Of a stretch of DNA of 64,000 nt, positions 46,035 to 55,266 are shown one piece after another (within the stretch, counting starts at the first letter, position 1; the number at the start of each line of letters is the position of its first letter). Position numbers and translations under genes: made by a program. Location of the stretch: assembly GCF_003149185.1 (NCBI RefSeq), contig NZ_QGDO01000001.1, forward strand, positions 1,488,001-1,552,000. Reading direction: 5' to 3'. The DNA is from Sediminitomix flava. GTDB taxonomy: Bacteria; Bacteroidota; Bacteroidia; Cytophagales; Flammeovirgaceae. The notes beneath the pieces are model-generated. The model ran no database searches, was not told the origin of the DNA, and saw only the letters and a list, made by a program, of their open reading frames with translations.

Positions 46035-47237
46035 ATGAATTACTATTTCAAACACCTTTTATTTATCCTCTTATTTGTCATTGGGATAAATATATCAACG
46101 AATGCTCAAGAAAATATTAAAGCAGATTCAACTGCTCTACTTCAAGAAACCGACACTACTAAACAGGAGAAAAATTTTAGGTTTAGTATTCTCGGAGGGC
46201 CAGGCTATACCCCTGACTTTGGTTTCCTAATTGGAGGAAGTATGTTATTTACTTTCAGAACTGAAGATGATCCAGACCTGAAGCGTTCAGTTGTTCCTTT
46301 TGCCTTTGCCGTTATGTTTGAGGGAGGACTAAATCTTTTAACCCGTCCTCAATTATTCTTCAATGAAGATCGCTTTAGACTATTCGGAAACTTCTCTTAT
46401 GTAAATATTCAAGATAACTACTACGGAGTTGGTTTCGAAACAAATAAAAATACAGAAAGAAGTTCTAGTACTACCGAATTTAGAAGAACTGGTTATCAAA
46501 TCAATCCTATATTCCTATTCAAAATAGCTGATTCAGATTTTTACATAGGACCATCCTTAGATTTCCTTCACTCAACCATGGATAATCCATCTGAAGGAGT
46601 GGTAAACGACCCCAATTACATTGAGCAAGGAGGTACAGAAGATGGTATAAAATATTATAGTTCTGGTATTGGTCTAAATCTCTCATATGACACCCGAGAT
46701 ATTCCAGCCAATCCATACAAAGGAATGCTACTGGAAGCTAATGCCACTTATTATGCAGATATTTTTGGTGCAACGAACTCATATTCCGTTTACACCCTAC
46801 AGTATCGTCAATTTCAATCGTTGCCATTCATAGGAGAACGTAAAGTATTAGCTTGGCACGTAAAAACCCGATTAACTACAGGTGATGTCCCTCTTACCTC
46901 TCTTTCTATCGTTGGTTCTCCTTTTGATATTAGAGGATACTATGCAGGCCAATACAGAGATGCAAATAGCCTACTTGGTGTTGTGGAGTACAGACATATG
47001 TTTAATACTCCTGGAGGTACAAAATTCTCTAGATTGCTTTCTAAAACAGGATTTGCTGTTTGGGGAGGGATGGGAACAATAGGCCCTAGTTTAGATGAAC
47101 TATCAGAAATATTACCCAACTATGGTATAGGTCTCCGAATTGAAGTTCAACCCAGAATGAATTTTAGAATAGATGTGGGTAAAAACCCTATCAACAATCA
47201 AACATTACTTTACTTCAATATGACTGAGGCTTTTTAG
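46035..47237 (+). CDS. BamA/TamA-family outer-membrane protein without POTRA domains
   Basis: I choose the ATG at 46035 (400 aa, 'MNYYFKHLLFILLFV'), since a clean signal peptide follows. The mature protein is a 16-strand Omp85-type (D15) barrel: 'FRFSILGGPGYTPDFGFLIG' (about 47-66), 'YSSGIGLNLSYDTRDIPANP', 'FDIRGYYAGQYRDANSLLGV' and a C-terminal 'DVGKNPINNQTLLYFNMTEAF', written here only as a tail near residues 380-400. The 'RGY' turn resembles the loop-6 VRGF/Y motif of Omp85 proteins. No POTRA domains precede it, so it is not BamA proper. It lies 53 bases before a DUF1214-like lipoprotein gene. Confidence 0.82.
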   Translation: MNYYFKHLLFILLFVIGINISTNAQENIKADSTALLQETDTTKQEKNFRFSILGGPGYTPDFGFLIGGSMLFTFRTEDDPDLKRSVVPFAFAVMFEGGLNLLTRPQLFFNEDRFRLFGNFSYVNIQDNYYGVGFETNKNTERSSSTTEFRRTGYQINPIFLFKIADSDFYIGPSLDFLHSTMDNPSEGVVNDPNYIEQGGTEDGIKYYSSGIGLNLSYDTRDIPANPYKGMLLEANATYYADIFGATNSYSVYTLQYRQFQSLPFIGERKVLAWHVKTRLTTGDVPLTSLSIVGSPFDIRGYYAGQYRDANSLLGVVEYRHMFNTPGGTKFSRLLSKTGFAVWGGMGTIGPSLDELSEILPNYGIGLRIEVQPRMNFRIDVGKNPINNQTLLYFNMTEAF

Positions 47238-47290
47238 CTTTCTCTAAAGCTGTATTACCATAACAGACTTATAAACTATAACTAAGAAAA

Positions 47291-48571
47291 ATGAAACTAA
47301 GACCAATTGTACTGATACTATTTGTGCTTTCTGTAGCTTGTAAAAGCCAGAAAAAAAATACAAATGAACAGCAAGTGCTAGAGCAAGCTTGGAATACCTT
47401 TTATCAGACAATAAGTGAGATCGAAGATAAATATTTAGCTACAAAGGTTTATGAAATGGACTCTGTCCATAAAGCAGGGGCTTACGAATTACTTCAAACT
47501 CAAATTGCAGCACAATTATCAGGAGCCGTTTCGGGAGGTGATGGTTCATATCCACATTTTAGAAATCTTTTAGATCCAGGAAAAAGAATTGGAATAGACA
47601 ACCCTGATACATATTACAGAGCTGCTAATATTTCTAATTTTGATGGTAAAACTGTATATCGGATATACGGAAACAGAGGTAATACTGCGGACTTTTTATT
47701 AGAAATTTTCTTTCCCGAAAACCCTAAAGGAGCTATTTCTGTAATGGATGATGAAGAAATTACTTTTGATGAAAATGGTAATTTCGAGGTATATATAAGT
47801 GCAAATAAAACAGGTGAAAACTGGATCGAATTCCCAAAATCAGATAAAGTATATATGATTATTTCCCGACATAGCCATGCTAATTGGGAAAAGGAACTAT
47901 CAGGAAATATTTATATTGAAAGATTAGGAACAGAAGGTAAACCATCAAAGAATTCAAGCCCTACAGTTCTTGCGAAAAGAATAACAGCTGCCGCTAACAT
48001 TTTAAAGTATCAAGGAGAGTTTTGGCCAAGTTTTCAGCGTAAAATTAAATTGATAGGAAAAAATAAAGCAATAGCTTTTAAACCAACTGGTGAGATTGGT
48101 ATTCTGACACAATACAATTCTGTTGGTAGCTTTGAATTGGAAAATAATGATGCATTGGTCATAAAAATCCCTGAAATAGATGCCGAATATTGCGGCTTTC
48201 AATTAACAGATTTTTGGGCTGCTTCACCTGATTGGCCTAACAGACAATGTAGCCTTTCTTGGGGCAGAAATGGAAAAGCACAAGCCTATAAAAGTAAAGA
48301 CGGTTACTATTATTTTGTAATCTCAAAAGAAGATCCTCAAATACAAAATTGGTTAGACCCTTGTGGTATGACTGCTGGAGTTTTTGTAATACGTCTGCAA
48401 AGTGTAAAACAAAAAGACGTAAAGAAAATAAAGCCTGAAACAACCCTCGTTAAACTAAGCGAATTAGACACTGTACTCCCAAGAGATATTCCTAGTTTTA
48501 ATGCCGAACAACGAAAGAAACAGATTTCTATAAGACAAGAACATGTCAAAAGAAGATATCAAACATGGTAA
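47291..48571 (+). CDS. DUF1214-like lipoprotein
   Basis: This 426-residue lipoprotein signal ends 'LFVLSVACKSQ' (Cys17). The body reads as a DUF1254/DUF1214-type protein: 'NPDTYYRAANISNFDGKTVY' (about 100-119), 'RIYGNRGNTADFLLEIFF' and 'GFQLTDFWAASPDWPNRQCS', ending with 'QNWLDPCGMTAGVFVIRLQS'. The family occurs as secreted or membrane proteins of unknown activity. It begins 53 bases after the Omp85-type gene on the same strand and ends in a terminator, so the two likely form one operon. Confidence 0.75.
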   Translation: MKLRPIVLILFVLSVACKSQKKNTNEQQVLEQAWNTFYQTISEIEDKYLATKVYEMDSVHKAGAYELLQTQIAAQLSGAVSGGDGSYPHFRNLLDPGKRIGIDNPDTYYRAANISNFDGKTVYRIYGNRGNTADFLLEIFFPENPKGAISVMDDEEITFDENGNFEVYISANKTGENWIEFPKSDKVYMIISRHSHANWEKELSGNIYIERLGTEGKPSKNSSPTVLAKRITAAANILKYQGEFWPSFQRKIKLIGKNKAIAFKPTGEIGILTQYNSVGSFELENNDALVIKIPEIDAEYCGFQLTDFWAASPDWPNRQCSLSWGRNGKAQAYKSKDGYYYFVISKEDPQIQNWLDPCGMTAGVFVIRLQSVKQKDVKKIKPETTLVKLSELDTVLPRDIPSFNAEQRKKQISIRQEHVKRRYQTW

Positions 48572-48578
48572 AATAATG

Positions 48579-48611
48579 AAAGGCTGCTCGGAAATCCAAG
48601 GCAGCCTTTTC
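48579..48611 (+). terminator. Terminator after the DUF1214-like gene
   Basis: AAAGGCTGC pairs with GCAGCCTTT around a 13-nt loop; a short T-run follows. Confidence 0.75.
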
Positions 48612-48916
48612 AAAACTGTGTATGAGAAAAACAAGGTTTTGTTCTTCGGTTGTTAAGCGGAATTTGTTTCAAAACAGATATATTTATATTTGTTTACACA
48701 TTAATATGAGAATATTTTTTCACAATCACATCATATGAGCGGAATTATTTTATCTTTTATTCTATATAAATAACCTCATGAATAACATTATTAGCCGAAG
48801 GTTTCATTTTAATCACTTCAAATTCTATTCTAAATCAACTTTATTTTATCTTTGAAAATTGCAAAGTCATTTTTCTCTTAGGTAGAGAAGATATTTTTAT
48901 CAATTAAGGTATCACA
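48612..48916. other. Intergenic region upstream of the Crp/Fnr gene
   Basis: About 305 AT-rich bases. A -7-like TATCTTTG (48847-48854) lies 62 bases before the regulator's ATG, without a clear -33 box. Nothing else was seen. Confidence 0.45.
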
Positions 48917-49519
48917 ATGCGCGAGAAAGTTTTAGAGAATTTCAAAGCCCACTTGTTGGAGTACTCACCAAGTATTGAGGAGATATGGGATGAGATTGCC
49001 TCGTTGGTCGAGGTTAATGTTTATCCTGCGCATGAGATACTTTTAGCGCAAGATGAAGTCTGTCGTCATTTATATTATGTATATGAAGGACTCATTCGTG
49101 TTTACTTATATGCCAAAGATAAAGATATAACTCTCTCTCTTATGCGTGAAAATATCTTCACCTCTGAATATGATAGTTTTGACTCAGAACAACCTAATGA
49201 GTTAATTTTCGAAACACTCGAAAAAACAACAGTTGTTTCAATGACGAAAGAGGTTTATCTACACCTGTTAGATAAACATCAAGGATTTGGCTCTGTGATG
49301 GGACGTTTCTATAAACAGCGCATGAGAGAACAATTTCACTTCAAGAATACATTCTTAACACTCACACCTTATGAAAGGTATGAGTATCTGATGGAAAAGA
49401 CGCCCGAATTATTTCAGCGTGTGCCTCAACAGTATTTAGCCTCATATATAGGAATGACTCCTGTCTCATTCAGTCGTATCAAAAAGAGATATGCGGAAAA
49501 TAACCGTTCTCAATCTTAG
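48917..49519 (+). CDS. Crp/Fnr-family transcription regulator
   Basis: This 200-residue regulator has a cyclic-nucleotide-binding-like domain (about 15-130, 'EILLAQDEVCRHLYYVYEGL') and a winged helix-turn-helix at about 145-195 ('VPQQYLASYIGMTPVSFSRI'). The phosphate-binding cassette of cAMP binders (RxSA) is absent, and there is no Fnr-type Cys cluster, so the signal is not clear. It is single; its targets are unknown, and neighbours include the Spy-like gene 217 bases downstream. Confidence 0.9.
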   Translation: MREKVLENFKAHLLEYSPSIEEIWDEIASLVEVNVYPAHEILLAQDEVCRHLYYVYEGLIRVYLYAKDKDITLSLMRENIFTSEYDSFDSEQPNELIFETLEKTTVVSMTKEVYLHLLDKHQGFGSVMGRFYKQRMREQFHFKNTFLTLTPYERYEYLMEKTPELFQRVPQQYLASYIGMTPVSFSRIKKRYAENNRSQS

Positions 49520-49735
49520 CTTTCAAGTACTACTCTACTATTAAATCGAAAGAAAGTATAGGTAAAAAACCTATAGATAGCCACTTATATTGTCATCAAA
49601 AAAGGATGAAATTGTAACTCTTCAATAAGATCAACTTAAAAAGGAGAAAGTTTGTGTACAAGGGCGTTTGTTGATTTGAAAGATATGACACCATGTCTTT
49701 TATTTTCAAAAAACTAATAATCAAACTTTCATCTT

Positions 49736-50215
49736 ATGAAAAAGTTATTTGTAATTATTGGAACACTACTATTTGCTTTAGCTTTCACACTAACAGCTCA
49801 AGCACAAACTCGAGGAGCCTACCTTACAACTTCAGCAACTGCTGAACTTGACCAAAGAATTAAAGAAATGGGCGAATGGTGCGACAAAAACTTGGAGCTA
49901 TCACAAGACCAAAGAACAAAAATCCAACAAGCAAACAAGCAGTTGGTTACTGAAATCAACACGCTGAATGAAAGCGAAATGGATTCAAAAGAAAAGTCAA
50001 AGAAGATTAAAGATTTGGCTGAGAAGCGTAAGGCTGATATGGAAGTCATCTTAGATGAAAATCAGCTAGAAAAAGTAACAGATTGGTCAAAAGAACAGAA
50101 AAAAGAAATTGACAACCCTGACGATAAAGTTCAAATGCCTAAAGTATCAAAAACATTGATTGACGACTACGGTAAAATCACACACGATGCCGTCAACTTA
50201 CTTTTAGGACTATAA
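49736..50215 (+). CDS. Small exported helical protein, Spy/CpxP-like in outline
   Basis: This 159-residue protein has a signal peptide (about 1-23, ending 'TAQAQ'). The mature chain is helical and very charged: 'LSQDQRTKIQQANKQLVTEI' (about 55-74), 'ESEMDSKEKSKKIKDLAEKR' and 'ILDENQLEKVTDWSKEQKKE'. The 'L--DQ--KI--N--L----' pattern and 'L-E-QLEK' resemble LTXXQ/Spy-type periplasmic chaperones, but the match is only in outline. Monocistronic with a terminator. Confidence 0.65.
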   Translation: MKKLFVIIGTLLFALAFTLTAQAQTRGAYLTTSATAELDQRIKEMGEWCDKNLELSQDQRTKIQQANKQLVTEINTLNESEMDSKEKSKKIKDLAEKRKADMEVILDENQLEKVTDWSKEQKKEIDNPDDKVQMPKVSKTLIDDYGKITHDAVNLLLGL

Positions 50216-50236
50216 TTCAAAAAGTCATAAAAAGAG

Positions 50237-50270
50237 AAAGGGAAGTAGTTTTAAACTACTTCCCTTTTTT
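50237..50270. terminator. Bidirectional intrinsic terminator
   Basis: AAAGGGAAGTAGTTT pairs with AAACTACTTCCCTTT, followed by T-runs in both directions. It lies between convergent genes and touches the stop codon of the minus-strand gene. Confidence 0.9.
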
Positions 50271-50900
50271 CTATGCTTGGTATACAATCTCTTCTTTTAT
50301 GATAAACGTTTCACAGAATTCTTGGAATAATGGAATGTTATCAAGCTCGAGGTAATTACCAATTGCTATAATTTTTTCATGCTCAACCTTATTAATTGTT
50401 CTTTGATTGAGTAGATCATCTTCTTCATCAAGGAAAAGGAATGACAAGAATTTCACAAAAATGTATGGTGCATTTAGGATATCTATAGTGAAATCACCTG
50501 TAAGTGATGCAGGATTTTTCAAAGAGTCCAAAATCACATCATTCTTCTTAAGTGATGAGTGCATTGTTAACTTCAATACCTCATAAAAACGGTTTTCCCA
50601 TACATTGAAGCGTCTTACCAAAAACTGCAATGCAGGAGTTAATGGGTCATGTTTCTGGAAGAAGCTTTTACGTGAAAGTTTTCTCATTTTTTTATTCAAT
50701 GAGAGTTCTTCAAAAAGACTAACTGAACCATTGGCTAAAGCAACTCCAACTGAAGGTGCTAACATAATGAGAGCAATAAAGTCATCATCTCCTAAGTGCA
50801 TAAATGATGATGCTTTCATGAAATCTTTTTTCAATTCCATGGTTGCCTCAAATACTTCATCGTTACGAACAAGATTTACGAGCTCACTACCTGTGATCAT
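50271..50900 (-). CDS. Hypothetical protein (209 aa)
   Basis: I start at the ATG at 50900 ('MITGSELVNLVRNDEVFEAT'); an upstream ATG at 50954 adds 18 codons of low coding character. The protein is cytoplasmic, helical and unrecognised. Distinct segments are 'LIMLAPSVGVALANGSVSLF' (about 48-67, moderately hydrophobic) and an acidic 'LFLDEEDDLL'. It lies between the Spy-like gene (convergent) and mlaD. No function is offered. Confidence 0.65.
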   Translation of the reverse strand: MITGSELVNLVRNDEVFEATMELKKDFMKASSFMHLGDDDFIALIMLAPSVGVALANGSVSLFEELSLNKKMRKLSRKSFFQKHDPLTPALQFLVRRFNVWENRFYEVLKLTMHSSLKKNDVILDSLKNPASLTGDFTIDILNAPYIFVKFLSFLFLDEEDDLLNQRTINKVEHEKIIAIGNYLELDNIPLFQEFCETFIIKEEIVYQA

Positions 50901-51021
50901 AATTTGCTGTTTATTAGTGATTAAGAAGAAAACGCGGGGCTGACAAATCGTCAATATAAAAATTCATTGAGTCAGATGAGAAATAAGGCCTGAGTTTCTT
51001 CGGTTAAATAGGTCTAGCAAA

Positions 51022-51053
51022 AATAAAAAAGGTTAGGAGTATATTCCTAACCT
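51022..51053 (-). terminator. Terminator after mlaD
   Basis: AGGTTAGGA pairs with TCCTAACCT and, on the minus strand, a T6 run follows 35 bases after the mlaD stop. Confidence 0.8.
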
Positions 51054-51087
51054 CTTAATGAACGAAATTATTAAATAATTGTTCTAT

Positions 51088-52077
51088 TTATTCTTTGTCT
51101 TTTTTCTTTTTTTTCTTCTTCTGTTTATTCTTTTCAAATACAGAGAAGTGTACATATCTGGCAGGATTTGCCTTCAAATCAACAAATAAGCTATCCAAAT
51201 CTTGAAGCGTTTGAACCATTTCTGTGTGTAATTCATCAGACTTTACGAGCTGTCCAATACTACCTTCACCATTGTTGATTCCTTCCAAGATTTCTTTCAT
51301 CTCAATCACAGATTTATTGGCAGCCAATAAAGTAGATTTAAGATTCGCGTCATTCAAAGAATCGGCTATCACACTCATTTTAACCAGTAATTGATCTAAG
51401 TTTTCTTGAGTTTTTGTCAAGTTCCCTGACATATTCTTCACGTTGATCATCGTCTCTCTGATATGAACACGATTTTCCTTGACCAACTCCTCTGTTTGAA
51501 CAATTGTGTTTTTCACATGAGGCATTGTCGAATTAAGAATCGAAATCATGATCTGTAAAGAATCAATTACAGAAGCCGCTTTAGAAATTGCAGGCTCAGC
51601 TTTAAGTTGTAAATCTTCAACCAAACCAGGTTTGATTGTCCCAATAAATTGTGCTCCCATATCCACAACAGGAGAACCATCATTAGGAATGTGAAGCTCA
51701 ATTGCCTTACCTCCAAGTACATCTTGATCAATGAGAACGACAGATGTATTCTTGTTTAGCTTGACCTCATCTTTGATTTCCATGATGACTTCAAGCTTAT
51801 TGCCTTGGTCTTGTAATAAATTAATCTCAAAGACTTTCCCTACAGGATATCCATTGATTACTACAGGGTTTGAAGATTGTAAACCTGTTACCCTATCAAA
51901 AATCACACTATAAGTCTGTTTAGTTGATAATGGATTAATCCCTTTTAGATAGTTAAAACCAAAATAAAGAATTAGCCCTGAAATCAATGTAAATAAACCG
52001 ACTTTAACCTCTTTCGTAAGCACGGAATAATATATTTTAATTTGCAAAAAAAATCTGCCTATTCTAGAACGCAACAT
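51088..52077 (-). CDS. MlaD/MCE-domain lipid-binding protein
   Basis: This 329-residue protein has one N-terminal transmembrane helix (about 24-44, 'VGLFTLISGLILYFGFNYL') and an MCE domain (about 50-130, 'TYSVIFDRVTGLQSSNPVVI' and 'GYPVGKVFEINLLQDQGN'). A long helical region then runs to about 300. A very basic tail (KNKQKKKKKKKDKE) ends the chain. It is anchored in the inner membrane and forms hexameric lipid-binding rings in the family. It lies 119 bases after the amidase gene, on the same strand, and is the likely partner of MlaE/MlaF near 3-4 kb. The family match is strong, but orthology to mlaD is inferred. Confidence 0.88.
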   Translation of the reverse strand: MLRSRIGRFFLQIKIYYSVLTKEVKVGLFTLISGLILYFGFNYLKGINPLSTKQTYSVIFDRVTGLQSSNPVVINGYPVGKVFEINLLQDQGNKLEVIMEIKDEVKLNKNTSVVLIDQDVLGGKAIELHIPNDGSPVVDMGAQFIGTIKPGLVEDLQLKAEPAISKAASVIDSLQIMISILNSTMPHVKNTIVQTEELVKENRVHIRETMINVKNMSGNLTKTQENLDQLLVKMSVIADSLNDANLKSTLLAANKSVIEMKEILEGINNGEGSIGQLVKSDELHTEMVQTLQDLDSLFVDLKANPARYVHFSVFEKNKQKKKKKKKDKE

Positions 52078-52196
52078 TAGATAAAATTGAGTTGCTAAAA
52101 TTCGACCAAAGATAGAAATTTTGTTTTTTGAATTCGTTTGTAATGTTCTGTAAACAAAACATGTGTGTGTATTTTAACTTTTTCTAGCATTTTTGA

Positions 52197-53000
52197 TTAA
52201 CCTTCATGCATTTCTTTATGCGCCTTATATCGTATAATGGCATAACATAATGAAGTAGCAAGCTGTATTCGCCCTTTTTCAGACATGAGCTTTTGTTCGT
52301 CAATTGTATTGCTTAGAAAACCAAGTTCTACTAACACACTCGGTACAGTAGTTTGTGCAAGCACTAAAAAATGCGCCTGTTTCACTCCTCTGTTATATTT
52401 ACCGTCATAGTATCCCAATTCTTCTTGAATGAGCCTTGCTGCATTCATACTTTCTTCCAAATGCACCGAAAAATAGTTTGCCATCATTATCTGTGCTTCG
52501 GGTGAAGATGATTGCCACTTTTCATAGGTTTCTTCATAATTAGATTCTTGCTCAATAACTGAATTTTCCAATTCAGCTATATAATCTTCATAAATATCAC
52601 CTCTGAGACCAAGTACAAATGTTTCACTGCCTCTGGCAGTTCTACTTCCTTTTGGTGCAGAATTACAATGAATCGACATGAAAAGATCAGCGTTCTCCTC
52701 ATTGGCTATCTTCGCTCTTTCTCTTAGGGGTACAAACGTATCATCTTTTCTTGTATGTATGATTTTAGCTGAAGGCAAAAAAACCTTTAGCAACGAATCT
52801 AACTTTAATGATACATCTAATACAACTTCCTTCTCAATCCCTTCTTTACCATGTGCTCCGGGATCTTTACCTCCGTGCCCTGCATCAAGGACAATGACAA
52901 ATGAAGAAGCCTCTTGGGCAAAAACCTGATTGAAAAAGAGCAGTTTGAGAGTCGTCAAACCTATCATACAAAAAAATCTAAGATGTCTAACGGTTAGCAT
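52197..53000 (-). CDS. N-acetylmuramoyl-L-alanine amidase (Amidase_3)
   Basis: This 267-residue amidase cuts the bond between muramic acid and L-alanine in peptidoglycan. It has a signal peptide (about 1-29, ending 'QVFAQ') and an Amidase_3 domain (about 35-255). The zinc site shows 'IVLDAGHGGKDPGAHG' (His near 42), a Glu in 'GIEKEVVLD', and 'LFMSIHCNSAP' (His near 110). The catalytic Glu is probably the one in 'VLVELGFLSN'. There is no autoinhibitory helix block obvious by eye. It is co-directional with mlaD, an arrangement I recall from other Bacteroidota. Confidence 0.92.
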   Translation of the reverse strand: MLTVRHLRFFCMIGLTTLKLLFFNQVFAQEASSFVIVLDAGHGGKDPGAHGKEGIEKEVVLDVSLKLDSLLKVFLPSAKIIHTRKDDTFVPLRERAKIANEENADLFMSIHCNSAPKGSRTARGSETFVLGLRGDIYEDYIAELENSVIEQESNYEETYEKWQSSSPEAQIMMANYFSVHLEESMNAARLIQEELGYYDGKYNRGVKQAHFLVLAQTTVPSVLVELGFLSNTIDEQKLMSEKGRIQLATSLCYAIIRYKAHKEMHEG

Positions 53001-53078
53001 ACCTTCTAAGAACGGAAAAAAGCCTTGAGTGTTTTATAATTCCATGTAAACTAAATATTATGTCTACACTTTGAGTAC

Positions 53079-53777
53079 TTATCTTAAGAGTACATAAGCA
53101 TAGACACTGTAGAAAATAGCAAAATTTCCTCCGATTACAAAGATGTGCCATATGGCATGATTATAAGGTAACTTGCGCCAAACATAAAAAACTACACCGA
53201 TACTATATAAAGCACCACCTATGAGCAACCAATCGAAACCTTCTCCTAGATGGTTTGATAATTCTTCATATTTGAGAGCTCCTAACCATCCTAAAAATAG
53301 ATACAGCATCAAAGAAAACCGTTTGTAACGATTAAGCAGAAATACTTTATAAAGAATTCCCCCAAGTGCAAAAGCCCATACAAAGGTCAGTAAATACAAG
53401 CCTTCCGATTTCTCAAGCGTAATCAATGTATAAGGAGTATACGTACCTGCGATCAATACAAAAATGGCTGCATGGTCTAGAAGAAGAAAAATATATGTCA
53501 GTTTATGATTATAAAAAATATGAAGAAGGGTAGAAAATGTATAAACCAAAATCATACTCAGACCAAATACCCACACACTAATTAGTTTCTTCGTATTTTG
53601 ATCTTCCACTACATAAAGCATCTCTACCAAAGCCCAAATACTAAGTACAATTGCAATTCCATGAGTTATTGCACTAGCAAGCTCTTCTTTCGGTGAATCT
53701 TGGTAAATTTCGCTTACTTTTCTTTGTGCATTCTGAATTACATGTTTGGCTTTCTTGTCGAGTCTTTGCTGTTGCAT
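53079..53777 (-). CDS. Hemolysin III / PAQR-family membrane protein
   Basis: This 232-residue protein has seven hydrophobic segments. The family signs are 'EELASAITHGIAIVLSIWAL' (about 30-49), the His in 'FSTLLHIFYNHKL', 'LLDHAAIFVLIAGTYTPYTL' (about 98-117) and 'NHAIWHIFVIGGNFAIF' near the C-terminus, whose HAIWH pair with the earlier His forms the metal site. Bacterial members (YqfA, HlyIII) are integral membrane proteins of uncertain role; hydrolase activity is proposed for the wider PAQR group. A charged N-terminal helix precedes the first membrane segment. Confidence 0.9.
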   Translation of the reverse strand: MQQQRLDKKAKHVIQNAQRKVSEIYQDSPKEELASAITHGIAIVLSIWALVEMLYVVEDQNTKKLISVWVFGLSMILVYTFSTLLHIFYNHKLTYIFLLLDHAAIFVLIAGTYTPYTLITLEKSEGLYLLTFVWAFALGGILYKVFLLNRYKRFSLMLYLFLGWLGALKYEELSNHLGEGFDWLLIGGALYSIGVVFYVWRKLPYNHAIWHIFVIGGNFAIFYSVYAYVLLR

Positions 53778-54138
53778 ACGTATTGGATTTTGTCTTGATT
53801 TACCAGTTCACCTGTTGAAAAAATTACAGATATTCTGATATTTCATAAAGAATCTTACTCATTAACAAGGAAGACTCTTCTCAAATTCCAATTTGAAGTT
53901 AGTCTATGACTAGACATTAAAATAGTTCAATAAAATAACGATTTTTAAATCTGATTTCTTTGATACTTCACATTAGCTAAATGATAAAACAAATCTAGAT
54001 AAATGTCTATAACGGGAATTTTATAGCGAATAAACTTGATGATTTAGATTTTTAAAATCCAATTCTTTAAAACCAAGTTTTGGTACAACTACATAAACTC
54101 TTTTCTTTGTGGAATAGCGACAGTTCTAATACATACAA
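53778..54138. other. Intergenic region between divergent genes
   Basis: About 360 AT-rich bases between the hemolysin III gene and the AI-2E-family gene. No clear promoter box, hairpin, ORF or repeat was seen. Confidence 0.45.
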
Positions 54139-55260
54139 ATGAAACAGGTAACAAGTAATAAACTTTTTGGGATCAATAAGCAACTTCTCATCCTTACGGT
54201 TGTGGCTGCTATGCTTTGGGGAATTGTATATGTTTTCTCAGATATTATTACTTATCTCGTCATTTCATATGTACTCACTACTATTCTCAGACCTGTCGTC
54301 ACCTACCTACAAAGCTTTCAAGTACTTTCGGTAAGGATTCCTAAATCATTGGCTATACTCCTTGCATTTACTTTACTTATCGGTTTTGTAGCACTGTTTA
54401 TTGATCTTTTTGTACCCCTAGTTTCTGAACAGATAAAAGTTATTTCAAATCTGAATTACACATCTTTTATTGGGAAGATTAATAAACCCATTGACTTCGT
54501 TGAAGAATTCCTTATTTCAAATGGTGTTTTAGATCAAGAAAAAGGATTTATCTGGAAAAATATACAGGCTAAATTTACGGAGTGGTTTGATCAAGGAGAG
54601 ATTACGACTTACCTAAATAATATCTTTTCATTTACAGGAAGTCTATTTGTCGGACTAATGGCTGTTCTGTTTATTACCTTTTTCTTTTTGTATGATAATT
54701 TGATCTTCAAATCTTATCTAATTTCTCAAATCCCAAATCGATATTTTGAGGTTTCTATTGTCGCCATCAGTAAAACAGAACATTTACTCTCCAACTACAT
54801 GTTAGGGCTATTTACCCAAATGATCATCATATTTTCTATGATTTCTATAGGAATGATCATTGTTGGTGTAGACTACGCCGTAATTATCGCTGTATTTACT
54901 GCCCTTGCAAACTTAATTCCTTATTTAGGTCCAATATTGGGGGCTGCATTTGGTCTTTTTGTAGGTATCTCAACAACTACTTTAGTTGGTTCTGAAAACT
55001 ACCTTTTCCTTAGTTTTGAAATTCTTTCAGTTTTCGGAATCGTACAAGTCACCGACAATATTTTTATTCAACCACTTATTTTTTCTAGGAGTGTAAAAAC
55101 TCACCCTCTTGTAATATTCTTAGCCGTATTTATCGGGGCCGAACTTGGAGGAGTAGTCGGAATGATTATCGCAATTCCTTTCTTCACAATTCTGAGTGTG
55201 ATTTTAGGAGAATTCATTCGTGGATATAAAGAATATCAGATATTCAGAATCAATACTTAA
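54139..55260 (+). CDS. AI-2E family transporter (PerM-like)
   Basis: This 373-residue inner-membrane protein has about eight transmembrane segments: two near 15-55, one at 68-90, a soluble part with helices (about 95-165) and a C-terminal bundle (about 170-360). The family signs are 'ALANLIPYLGPILGAAFGLF' (about 254-273) and 'QPLIFSRSVKTHPLVIFLAV' (about 312-331). Members transport small molecules by ion exchange (TqsA, and Na+/H+ antiporters in some); the substrate is unknown. It is single and ends 6 bases before a convergent gene. Confidence 0.9.
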   Translation: MKQVTSNKLFGINKQLLILTVVAAMLWGIVYVFSDIITYLVISYVLTTILRPVVTYLQSFQVLSVRIPKSLAILLAFTLLIGFVALFIDLFVPLVSEQIKVISNLNYTSFIGKINKPIDFVEEFLISNGVLDQEKGFIWKNIQAKFTEWFDQGEITTYLNNIFSFTGSLFVGLMAVLFITFFFLYDNLIFKSYLISQIPNRYFEVSIVAISKTEHLLSNYMLGLFTQMIIIFSMISIGMIIVGVDYAVIIAVFTALANLIPYLGPILGAAFGLFVGISTTTLVGSENYLFLSFEILSVFGIVQVTDNIFIQPLIFSRSVKTHPLVIFLAVFIGAELGGVVGMIIAIPFFTILSVILGEFIRGYKEYQIFRINT

Positions 55261-55266
55261 AAACAA

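Noticed and set aside
53079..53777. Apparent loss of a metal ligand in the hemolysin III protein ('GGNFAIF' instead of 'GS--HF')
   Set aside because: The metal-binding His residues of the PAQR fold map to the 'LLH' and 'HAIWH' positions, which are present; the missing His is not one of the three ligands.
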